From JAOPZW01 sp963789015 (GTDB lineage: Bacteria; Actinomycetota; Thermoleophilia; Solirubrobacterales; Solirubrobacteraceae), in assembly GCA_963789015.1 (NCBI GenBank), contig CAWBIU010000004.1:124001-188000 (forward strand): a stretch of 64,000 nt of DNA, in the 5' to 3' direction. Every line of letters starts with the position of its first letter. Position 1 is the first letter of the stretch. This document shows, one piece after another, positions 9,644 to 16,578 of this stretch. The position numbers and the translations under genes were made by a program. Below the pieces are notes generated by a model. That model had not been told where the DNA came from, did not search any database, and saw only the letters and a program-made list of their open reading frames with translations.

Positions 9644-10980
9644 ATGACGGGCGAGCGGCCTTGGACGGGACGGCGCATGCACCTGCTCGGCCTCGGCGGC
9701 GCCGGGATGAGCGGCTACGCCCGCGCCGCCGTCGCCCTCGGCGCGGAGGTCTCGGGCTCCGACCGCGCCGACGGTCCCGCGCTCGCGTCGCTGCGCGAGC
9801 TCGGGCGTCAGGACGTTCGTCGGCCACGACGCGGCCAACGTCCCCGCCGGCGACGACGTCGAGGTCTTCTTCTCCACCGCCGTCGGCCCCGGCAACCCCG
9901 AGCGCGAGGCGGCGCGGACGCGCGGGCTGGCCGAGCACCCGCGCGCGGTCCTGCTCGAGCGCCTCAGCGCGCTGAAGCGCACGATCGCGGTGGCCGGCGC
10001 GCACGGCAAGACGACGACGAGCTCGATGATCGCCCACATCCTGCTGCGCTGCGGGCTCGAGCCGTCCTACCTGATCGGCGGCGCGCTGCGCACGACGGGC
10101 CGCAACGCCGACTGGACGGCGGGCGAGTGGCTCGTCGTCGAGGCCGACGAGTCGGACCGCTCGATGCTCTCGCTGCACGTCGAGATCGGCGTCGTGACGA
10201 ACGTCGAGCTCGACCACCACGCGACGTTCACCTCGCTGACCGAGCTGCGCGACTGCTTCCGGACCTTCCTGGCCGGCGCGCCGCAGGCCGTCCTGTGGGA
10301 TCGCCCCGACGTCCTGGCCCTGCGCGGCGACGCCCCGCACGTCGCCTTCGACGCCGTCGACCCCCACCTCGAGGCGGGCGGGTCGCGCTTCGGATGGCGG
10401 GGGGTCGAGGTCCGCCTGGCGGTGCCCGGCGAGCACAACGCGCGCAATGCGCACGCGGCGCTCGAGGCCTGTCGCCTGGCCGGCGCCGATCCCGCCGCGG
10501 CGGCCGCGGCGCTGGCCGACTTCGCGGGCGCCGGCCGGCGCTTCGAGCGCCTGGGCGCGACGCCCGCCGGCGCCGAGGTCATCGACGACTACGCCCACCA
10601 CCCGACCGAGGTCGCCGCCACCATCGACGCGGCCCGCACCCTGGACCCCCGGCGGCTGATCGCCGTCTTCCAGCCGCACCTGTACTCGCGCACCGCGCAC
10701 CTGGCGCGCGACTTCGGCGCCGCGCTGGCCCGCGCCGACGTCGCCGTCGTGCTCGACGTCTACCCTGCGCGCGAGCGCGCCGAGGACTTCCCGGGGGTGA
10801 GCGGCCTGCTCGTGGCGGGCACGACCGCCGACCACGCGCGCGGCAAGCCGGTCCTGTGGCTGCCGGGCTTCGACGACGCGCACGCCGTGCTGCGGTCCGA
10901 TGCTGCGCGCGGGCGACCTGTGCCTGGTGCTCGGCGCCGGCGACGTCGACGCCCTCGGGCGGCGCCTCGTCGCCGGCTGA
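9644..10980 (+). CDS. murC: UDP-MurNAc--L-alanine ligase MurC (frame broken twice)
   Basis: First amino-acid ligase of the stem peptide, adding L-Ala to UDP-MurNAc. It is read in three pieces: the N-terminus from ATG 9644 (MHLLGLGGAGMSGYA), the main body from about 9810 (RTFVGHDAANVP, then the P-loop AGAHGKTTTSSM, the EADESDRSML segment, and VIDDYAHHPTEV), and the C-terminus from about 10900 (DLCLVLGAGDVDALG) to TGA 10978-10980. The frame moves by one extra base near 9805 and again near 10899. Without those two bases the gene encodes about 444 residues, normal for MurC. murC is essential in walled bacteria, so sequence errors are likelier than true decay. Confidence 0.88.
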
Positions 10981-10993
10981 GCATCGGGCCGGA

Positions 10994-11770
10994 TCAGGTC
11001 GCGGCGACCTGCCGGTAGCGCCACACGGCGAGCGGCGCGAAGACGGCGATGAGCCCGAAGCACCAGATGAACGCCACCCAGACGTCGCTGTTCGCCGGCG
11101 TGCCGATCCACAGCGAGCGCACGGCGTCGCCCAGGGTCGTGAACGGGTTCGCCTCGGCGACCTGGCGCAGGCCGTCGGGCATCGACGCCACGGGCACGAA
11201 CAGCGACGAGGCGAACGTGAGCGGGAAGATCAGCGTGAAGCCGATCGCGTTCGCCGTCTCCGGGGAGGACGCGAACAGCCCGATGAGCGCGAAGATCCAC
11301 GAGAACGCGAAGCCGAGCAGGAGCAGCAGCACGAGGCCGAGCACGATCTCACCGGCCGACGAGTCGATGAACCCGAAGCCCGCCAGGAAGCCGACCGCGA
11401 GCAGCACGCCGAGCGACAGGCTGTTCAGCGCGACGTCGGAGATCGTGCGGCCGGTGAGCACTGCGGCGCGCGACATGGGCAGCGAGCGGAAGCGGTCGAT
11501 GAGCCCCTTCTTGACGTCCTCGGACATGCCGAGCGCCGTCACGAACCCGCCGAACGCGATCGACTGGACGATGATGCCCGGCATCAGGTAGTCGACGTAG
11601 TCGAAGCCCGGCGTCTGGATCGCGCCGCCGAACACGTAGACGAAGAGCAGCACGAACATGACCGGCTGGATCGTGTAGGCGATCAACAGGTCGGGCTGGC
11701 GCGGGATACGCATGAGGCTGCGGCGCGCCAGCACGATCGTGTCGGCCACGGTGTAGGAGAACGCGCTCAC
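10994..11770 (-). CDS. ABC-2 type exporter permease (DrrB-like)
   Basis: A 258-residue membrane protein with about six hydrophobic segments and the ABC-2 permease features MPGIIVQS and KGLIDRFRSLPMSR. It is the membrane half of an exporter whose ATPase is encoded directly upstream; the two genes overlap by four bases. The closest described type is the DrrAB daunorubicin/multidrug exporter family of actinobacteria. The true substrate is unknown. It converges on murC with only 13 bases between the stops. Confidence 0.88.
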   Translation of the reverse strand: MSAFSYTVADTIVLARRSLMRIPRQPDLLIAYTIQPVMFVLLFVYVFGGAIQTPGFDYVDYLMPGIIVQSIAFGGFVTALGMSEDVKKGLIDRFRSLPMSRAAVLTGRTISDVALNSLSLGVLLAVGFLAGFGFIDSSAGEIVLGLVLLLLLGFAFSWIFALIGLFASSPETANAIGFTLIFPLTFASSLFVPVASMPDGLRQVAEANPFTTLGDAVRSLWIGTPANSDVWVAFIWCFGLIAVFAPLAVWRYRQVAAT

Positions 11771-12744
11771 GCTGCCACCTCCTCCGCGGTCTCGTCGGCG
11801 GGCTCCTCCTCGGCCGCGTGGCCGGTGAGCGAGATGAAGACGTCGTCGAGCGTCGGGCGGCGCATGACGATGTCGGCGATGCCGACTCCGGCCGCGTCGA
11901 GGCGGAGGACCGCATCGGCGATCACGCCGGAGCGCCGCCGCAAGGGGACGCTGACCTTCCGCCCCTCGAGCTTCGGGCGGTCGTGCGCCATCTCGGCCAG
12001 TGCGCCGAGCGCCCGCTCGCCGTCCTCGTGGTTCTCGAGCTCGACCTCGAGCCGCTCACCGCCGACGCGGTCCTTGAGCTCGTCCGAGGTGCCCTCGGCG
12101 ATCACGTTGCCGTGGTCGATGACGACGATCCGATCGGCCAGGCGGTCGGCCTCGTCGAGGTACTGGGTGGTGAGCAGCACGGTCGTGCCGGCGGCCGTGC
12201 GGCCCTCGATCGTCTCCCACATGCTCAGGCGGCTGCGCGGGTCCAGGCCGGTGGTCGGCTCGTCGAGGAACAGGACCGGCGGGCGGTAGACGAGCGCGGC
12301 GGCGAGGTCGAGCCGGCGTCGCATCCCGCCCGAGTACGTCTTGGCCGGGCGCTTGGCCGCCTCGACGAGTTCGAAGCGCTCGAGCAGCTCGTTGGCGCGC
12401 TTCCGCGCTTCGGCCCGGGGCATGTGGTAGAGCTGGCCGACCATCTCGAGGTTCTCGAAGCCCGTCAGGTTCTCGTCGACGGCGGCGTACTGGCCCGCGA
12501 GACCGATCTTCGCGCGCAGCTCGGAGGCGTTCTTCTCGACGTCGAGCCCCGCGACGCGGGCGTGGCCGCCGTCCGGCTTCAGCAGCGTGGCGAGGATCCG
12601 CACCGCGGTCGTCTTGCCGGCGCCGTTGGGGCCGAGCAGTCCCAGCACCGTTCCCGTCGGCGCCGCGAAGTCGACGCCGCACAGCGCCCGGACCTCGCCG
12701 TAGGACTTCTCGAGCCCTTCGACGACGATGGCGTCATCGGCCAT
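11767..12744 (-). CDS. ABC exporter ATP-binding protein (DrrA-like)
   Basis: A 325-residue ATPase with Walker A GPNGAGKTTAV (near 39), Q-loop GQYAAVDENLTG, signature YSGGMRRRLDLA, Walker B VLFLDEPTTGLD and the switch region LLTTQYLDEAD. The C-terminal extension containing MRRPTLDDVFISLTGH is typical of DrrA drug-exporter ATPases. The ATG at 12744 has AGGGAGG seven bases upstream. On the minus strand TAGCGT (12792-12797) is a likely -10, and a perfect 10-bp palindrome lies just upstream of it, suggesting control by a repressor. The pair sits between murC and murB. Confidence 0.92.
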   Translation of the reverse strand: MADDAIVVEGLEKSYGEVRALCGVDFAAPTGTVLGLLGPNGAGKTTAVRILATLLKPDGGHARVAGLDVEKNASELRAKIGLAGQYAAVDENLTGFENLEMVGQLYHMPRAEARKRANELLERFELVEAAKRPAKTYSGGMRRRLDLAAALVYRPPVLFLDEPTTGLDPRSRLSMWETIEGRTAAGTTVLLTTQYLDEADRLADRIVVIDHGNVIAEGTSDELKDRVGGERLEVELENHEDGERALGALAEMAHDRPKLEGRKVSVPLRRRSGVIADAVLRLDAAGVGIADIVMRRPTLDDVFISLTGHAAEEEPADETAEEVAA

Positions 12745-12791
12745 TCATGAACCTCCCTGCGTGATTCGTGACTCCTCCCAAAGCCACGCAC

Positions 12792-12797
12792 ACGCTA
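12792..12797 (-). promoter_or_regulatory. Candidate -10 element of the ABC exporter operon
   Basis: Reads TAGCGT on the minus strand, giving a leader of roughly 40 bases with AGGGAGG before the ATPase start. Confidence 0.4.
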
Positions 12798-12816
12798 CGC
12801 GGCGGTCCGGGAGGGG

Positions 12817-12826
12817 ACCGTACGGT
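12817..12826. promoter_or_regulatory. Palindrome ACCGTACGGT, candidate operator of the exporter operon
   Basis: Perfect 10-bp inverted repeat about 20 bases upstream of the exporter -10 element, near the expected -35 position. A dimeric repressor bound here would block transcription. No regulator gene is adjacent. Confidence 0.35.
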
Positions 12827-12849
12827 TGCCCGCACCTTCGCGTCGGTCG

Positions 12850-13929
12850 TCAGGCCTCGTCCCAGGCGTGCCCGACGAACACCGGCTCGGGGACGAGGTC
12901 GACGCCGAAGGCGTCGTGGACGCCCGCCGCGATCTCGCGCGCGAGCGCGACGAGCTGCGCCGTGGTGCCGGCACCGCGGTTGGTCAGCGCCAGGGTGTGC
13001 TTGGCGGAGATGGCGATCCCGTGCGGGTCGCCGTGCCCACGTGTGAAGCCGGCGCGCTCGATGAGCCAGGCGGCCGACGTCTTCACGCGCCCGTCGGGCT
13101 CCGGGAAGGCGGGCGGGCGCACCCCGTCGCCGAGGCGCTCGCCCGCGCGGTGCTCCAGTGCGGTGAAGGCATCGGCGTCGAGGATCGGGTTGGTGAAGAA
13201 GGACCCGGCGCTGACCGAGTCGGGATCGCCGGGGTCGAGGACCATGCCCTTGCCACGGCGCAGGGCGAGCACCGCCTCGCGCACGTCGGCCAGCGGCGGG
13301 CGTGCGCCGAGCGGCTCCCCGAGCGTGCGCGCGAGCTCGGCGTAGCGGATCGGCTCGGCCACGGCCGAGCGCTCGAGCACGTAGGTCACGGCGAGCACGA
13401 CGCGGCGCCCGGGCTCGCGCTTGAACGAGGACGAGCGGTAGCTGAAGCCGCACGCCGCCGCGTCGAGCTGCTCGACGACGCCGCTGGAGCGGTCGAGCAC
13501 GCGCACCGCGCGGATCGTCCCGGCCACCTCCTGGCCGTAGGCGCCGACGTTCTGGATCGGCGTCGCGCCGACCGATCCGGGGATCCCGGCCAGGCACTCG
13601 ACGCCGGCCAGGCCGCCGGCGACGCAGCGCGCGACGAGCGCATCCCACGGCTCGCCCGCCTGGACCTCGAGGGCGGCGTGCCCGGGCGGTGCGTCGACCT
13701 CCGCGACCCCGCGCGTCGCGATCCGCACCACCGTGCCCGGGAAGCCCTCGTCGGCGACGACGACGTTGCTGCCGCCCGCGAGCACGAGCAGCGGCTCGCC
13801 GGCCGCGTCGGCCGCGCGCACGGCGTCGACGAGCGCGGCCTCGTCGCGCGCTTCCAGGAGCCGCCCGGGCGCGCCGCCGAGGCGCAGCGTCGTCAGCTCG
13901 CGGAGCGGGGGAGCGGTCACGGCGTCCAC
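12850..13929 (-). CDS. murB: UDP-N-acetylenolpyruvoylglucosamine reductase MurB
   Basis: FAD/NADPH enzyme that reduces enolpyruvyl-UDP-GlcNAc to UDP-MurNAc, the step before MurC. The 359-residue protein has the FAD-binding segment LVLAGGSNVVVADEGF, GIPGSVGATPIQNVGAYGQE, the GFSYRSSSFK loop of type I (E. coli-like) MurB, and SAGSFFTNP carrying the proton-donor Ser. It is read away from ftsQ, against the usual murC-murB-ftsQ order. The GTG start at 13929 has TAGCCT seven bases upstream on the minus strand, so it probably has a private leaderless promoter. Confidence 0.94.
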   Translation of the reverse strand: MDAVTAPPLRELTTLRLGGAPGRLLEARDEAALVDAVRAADAAGEPLLVLAGGSNVVVADEGFPGTVVRIATRGVAEVDAPPGHAALEVQAGEPWDALVARCVAGGLAGVECLAGIPGSVGATPIQNVGAYGQEVAGTIRAVRVLDRSSGVVEQLDAAACGFSYRSSSFKREPGRRVVLAVTYVLERSAVAEPIRYAELARTLGEPLGARPPLADVREAVLALRRGKGMVLDPGDPDSVSAGSFFTNPILDADAFTALEHRAGERLGDGVRPPAFPEPDGRVKTSAAWLIERAGFTRGHGDPHGIAISAKHTLALTNRGAGTTAQLVALAREIAAGVHDAFGVDLVPEPVFVGHAWDEA

Positions 13930-13936
13930 GGGCCCA

Positions 13937-13942
13937 AGGCTA
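13937..13942 (-). promoter_or_regulatory. Candidate -10 element of murB
   Basis: TAGCCT on the minus strand, seven bases before the murB GTG. No ribosome-binding site. Confidence 0.45.
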
Positions 13943-13991
13943 CGGCGCGGATCGGCAGGGTCTTCCGGCGGCGGGTCGAAGACCGCGCTGG

Positions 13992-14888
13992 ATGCAGCTG
14001 CCGCGACCTCCGCGCCCGCCCCGCCCGCCGCTGCGGGCGACCGCCGGGTTCGCCACCGTCCTCGTGCTGCTCGTCGTGGGGTGGCTGTGGCTGCGCGACT
14101 CGTCGCTCGTCGCCGTCGAGCGCGTGAGCGTGACGGGCGCCAGCGGGCCCGACGCGCACCGCGTGCGCGAGGCGCTCGAGAGCGCGGCGCGCGACATGAC
14201 GACGCTCCACGTCCGCGACGGCGCCCTGCGCACCGCGGTCGAGCCGTTCCCGGCCGTCGAGGCCGTCTCCGCGCGCAGCGACTTCCCGCACGTGCTGCGC
14301 ATCGAGGTCCACGAGCGCGTGCCCGTGGCCGCGGTCGTCGCGGGCTCGACGCGCATCGCCGTGGCCGCCGACGGCACGCTGCTGCGCAACACGCGCACCT
14401 CCGGGCTGCCGGCGATCGGTGCCCGCAGCGCGCCCGCCGGCGAGCACGTCAGCGAGCGCGGCCTGATGCGCTCGCTCGAGGTCGTCGCGGCGGCGCCCGC
14501 CGCGCTTCGCGCGCGCGTGGAGAAGGTGTTCGCCGGCCCGCGCGGCGTGACCATGCCGCTGCGCGACGGGCCCGACCTGGTCTTCGGGAGCGCCGGAAGG
14601 CTGCGGGCGAAGTGGGCGGCGGCGACCGTCGTGCTCGCCGACAAGGACTCGCGCGGCGCCGGCTACATCGACGTCCGCCTGCCCGAGCGGCCGGTCGCGG
14701 GAGGGCTCGAGGAGGTCACCGCCGACGAGGACCCGAACACGAGCGATCCGACCCCCGTGACGCCTGAGACGTCGGCGACGGCGCCCGCGCCGGCCACGCC
14801 CCAGACGCCGCCCGCGCAGACCGCCCCGGCGCCCGCGGCGCCCACCCAGACCACCCCGGCGACCGAGGGGACGCCACAGGGTCCCTGA
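13992..14888 (+). CDS. ftsQ: Cell division protein FtsQ (POTRA domain) with a Pro/Ala/Thr tail
   Basis: Bitopic divisome protein that links early and late division proteins. The 298-residue protein has a short Pro/Arg-rich cytoplasmic start, one membrane segment (about 18-34), then the POTRA domain beginning VERVSVTGASGPDAHRVREAL and the FtsQ beta domain. From about residue 245 onward the sequence becomes a low-complexity acidic, then Pro/Ala/Thr/Gln tail ending in TPQGP. That tail resembles the one on the protein before ftsI. The ATG at 13992 was chosen because it precedes the membrane segment; longer frames upstream run antisense to murB. Confidence 0.88.
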   Translation: MQLPRPPRPPRPPLRATAGFATVLVLLVVGWLWLRDSSLVAVERVSVTGASGPDAHRVREALESAARDMTTLHVRDGALRTAVEPFPAVEAVSARSDFPHVLRIEVHERVPVAAVVAGSTRIAVAADGTLLRNTRTSGLPAIGARSAPAGEHVSERGLMRSLEVVAAAPAALRARVEKVFAGPRGVTMPLRDGPDLVFGSAGRLRAKWAAATVVLADKDSRGAGYIDVRLPERPVAGGLEEVTADEDPNTSDPTPVTPETSATAPAPATPQTPPAQTAPAPAAPTQTTPATEGTPQGP

Positions 14889-14893
14889 CCTTA

Positions 14894-14914
14894 CCCTCGA
14901 CTTTGGCTCGAGGG
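14894..14914 (+). terminator. Hairpin terminator after ftsQ
   Basis: CCCTCGA (14894-14900) pairs perfectly with TCGAGGG (14908-14914) around a 7-base loop, just after the ftsQ stop and before the ftsZ promoter. There is only a short T pair afterwards, so termination may be partial. Confidence 0.5.
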
Positions 14915-14990
14915 TTGCTCAGTCGACAAATCTCCTGCAGTGCTTGAGGGTTCTGGAATCTGCAAGGAACCTTGCTCGCGTACACTTCCG

Positions 14991-15020
14991 TTGACACGTT
15001 CCTTTTCCCGTGCTTACCGT
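14991..15020 (+). promoter_or_regulatory. ftsZ promoter
   Basis: Consensus TTGACA (14991-14996), an 18-base spacer and TACCGT (15015-15020). This is the best sigma-70-type promoter I found in the window. It gives a leader of roughly 65 bases before the ftsZ ATG. A second -10-like TACACT lies at 14981-14986. Confidence 0.65.
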
Positions 15021-15090
15021 GCATGCGCGTGAAGGCCGGTTCGGAGCGGGAAAACGCTCAACGCTAACTCGAAGGTCGGTCGGAACCCAC

Positions 15091-16176
15091 ATGGAGAGCA
15101 GCGGCAGCTATCTCGCGGTCATCAAGGTCGTCGGTGTCGGCGGCGGTGGAATCAACGCGGTCAACCGCATGGTCGATGCCGGTCTGCGCGGCGTCGAGTT
15201 CATCGCGGCCAACACGGATGCCCAGGCGCTGCAGATGTGCGACGCCGACATCAAGCTGAACATCGGGCACGACCTCACCTCGGGGCTCGGCGCCGGCGCC
15301 AACCCCGAGATCGGCTTCGGCGCGGCCGCCGAGTCGCGTGACGACATCAAGGAGGCGCTCAAGGGCGCCGACATGGTCTTCGTCACCGCCGGGGAGGGCG
15401 GCGGCACCGGGACCGGCGCCGCGCCGGTCATCGCCGAGATCGCCAAGAACGAGATCGGCGCGCTGACCGTCGGCGTCGTCACCAAGCCCTTCGACTTCGA
15501 GGGCACGCAGCGCATGCGTCAGGCCGACGAGGGCGTCGCGCGCCTGCGCGAGGTCGTCGACACGCTGATCGTCATCCCGAACGAGAAGCTGCTCAACATC
15601 GTCGAGCGGCGCACGACGATCCTCGAGGCGTTCCGCGAGGCCGACAACGTGCTGCGCCAGGGCGTGCAGGGCATCACCGACCTGATCACGATCCCCGGCC
15701 TCATCAACCTCGACTTCGCCGACGTCCGCACGATCATGAGCGACGCCGGCTCGGCGCTGATGGGCATCGGCCAGTCGGGCGGCGAGAACCGCGCGACGGA
15801 GGCGGCCAAGCAGGCGATCGCCAGCCCGCTGCTCGAGGAGTCCGTCGAGGGCGCGACCGGCATCCTGCTCAACATCACGGGCGGGCGCGACATCGGCCTG
15901 TTCGAGCTCAACGAGGCGGCCGAGGTCGTCCGCGGAGCGGCCGACGAGACGGCGAACATCATCTTCGGCTCGGTCATCGACGAGAACATGGGCGACGAGG
16001 TCCGCGTGACCGTCATCGCGACCGGCTTCGACCACGGCCGCGCGCGCCCGCGCACGGCGCGCGAGGAGACGCGGGAGAGCGTCCGCCGGCGCGACCGGAG
16101 CCCACGCGTCGAGCGCTCGTCGCTGGAGATCTCCGACGACGAGATCGACATCCCGCCGTTCCTGCGGGATCGCTGA
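15091..16176 (+). CDS. ftsZ: Cell division protein FtsZ (tubulin-like GTPase)
   Basis: Forms the cytoplasmic Z-ring. The 361-residue protein shows GVGGGGINAVNRM at the start, the tubulin signature GGGTGTG (103-109), the T7-loop residues NLDFADVRTIM, and a linker rich in Arg ending in the conserved C-terminal peptide DIPPFLRDR, which binds membrane tethers. ATG 15091 is chosen because MESSGSYLAVIKVVGVG aligns with known FtsZ starts; the frame stays open upstream to 15010 but that part is leader sequence. It has its own strong promoter and sits apart from ftsQ. No ftsA or sepF follows it in this window. Confidence 0.97.
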   Translation: MESSGSYLAVIKVVGVGGGGINAVNRMVDAGLRGVEFIAANTDAQALQMCDADIKLNIGHDLTSGLGAGANPEIGFGAAAESRDDIKEALKGADMVFVTAGEGGGTGTGAAPVIAEIAKNEIGALTVGVVTKPFDFEGTQRMRQADEGVARLREVVDTLIVIPNEKLLNIVERRTTILEAFREADNVLRQGVQGITDLITIPGLINLDFADVRTIMSDAGSALMGIGQSGGENRATEAAKQAIASPLLEESVEGATGILLNITGGRDIGLFELNEAAEVVRGAADETANIIFGSVIDENMGDEVRVTVIATGFDHGRARPRTAREETRESVRRRDRSPRVERSSLEISDDEIDIPPFLRDR

Positions 16177-16197
16177 GCGCCTGAGCGCCTGAGCGCC
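16174..16197 (+). repeat. Three tandem copies of TGAGCGCC over the ftsZ stop
   Basis: Copies at 16174-16181, 16182-16189 and 16190-16197 are identical. The first TGA is the ftsZ stop. Because the period is eight bases, the three TGA triplets fall in all three forward frames. Confidence 0.85.
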
Positions 16198-16213
16198 AAA
16201 CCCGGCCCCACGC

Positions 16214-16229
16214 CGTGACCCTTGTCACA
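16214..16229. promoter_or_regulatory. Crp-like palindromic site downstream of ftsZ
   Basis: The sequence has the form GTGA-N6-TCAC, flanked by C and A, so it matches nine of ten bases of the classical TGTGA-N6-TCACA site of Crp/FNR-family regulators. It lies about 120 bases before the 44-residue gene. Actinobacteria commonly have a Crp homologue, but which protein binds here is unknown. Confidence 0.45.
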
Positions 16230-16347
16230 GGTGGTGTGTTCTGCACCTCCGAGAGTGTGGGTTTCCCCCTTGCCCGGGGGCTGCCGAATGAGGGAGTCTC
16301 CGTGATGCACTCTCGAAACCTCTCTCGTACTCAGGGGAGCAGTTCCC

Positions 16348-16482
16348 ATGCCGGACATGACCGCCGACGATCTGAAGGAGCACGTGAAGCTGATCCGTGC
16401 AGCAAGCACGGAGGAGCTTGACGAGTTGCTCCACGACCTCCTCGTCCGCACCTATCCCTCAAAGCGCACGCAGGACAGCTAG
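16348..16482 (+). CDS. Small conserved-looking protein of 44 residues downstream of ftsZ
   Basis: Starts at ATG 16348 with GGGGAG eight bases upstream and stops at TAG 16480-16482. The protein is charged and helical in character (DDLKEHVKLI, TEELDELLHDLLVR) with no Cys and no membrane segment. I do not recognise a family. The unit is self-contained: a Crp-like palindrome and a roughly 120-base leader with inverted repeats (GAGAGTG 16251-16257 with CACTCTC 16308-16314) stand before it, and two hairpins follow. Helix-rich small proteins beside ftsZ invite the idea of a partner or regulator, but that is only inference from position. Confidence 0.65.
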   Translation: MPDMTADDLKEHVKLIRAASTEELDELLHDLLVRTYPSKRTQDS

Positions 16483-16491
16483 ACGCGCAGA

Positions 16492-16513
16492 GGGCGACCG
16501 AGATCGGCCGCCC
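16492..16513 (+). terminator. Hairpin after the 44-residue gene
   Basis: GGGCG-CCG pairs with CGG-CGCCC with one A/C mismatch, ten bases after the stop codon. Confidence 0.45.
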
Positions 16514-16533
16514 CCTAACGCCTCTTCGTCCTC

Positions 16534-16561
16534 GGCGCGGGCGCCCGTTCTCGCCCGCGCC
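16534..16561. terminator. Strong hairpin between the 44-residue gene and the secreted protein
   Basis: GGCGCGGGCG (16534-16543) and CGCCCGCGCC (16552-16561) form a perfect 10-bp stem with an 8-base loop. It lies between converging genes and can act in both directions. Confidence 0.6.
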
Positions 16562-16578
16562 GTCTGTCATGCCCGCGC

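Noticed and set aside
9560..12289. Apparent 909-codon plus-strand frame joining murC to the exporter
   Set aside because: It contains the murC N-terminus only up to the frame break; beyond that it is Arg-rich shadow over murC in the wrong frame and antisense to the ABC genes.
15010..15090. Upstream extension of ftsZ to 15010
   Set aside because: This stretch overlaps the promoter region and lacks FtsZ-like sequence; the conserved start is at 15091.
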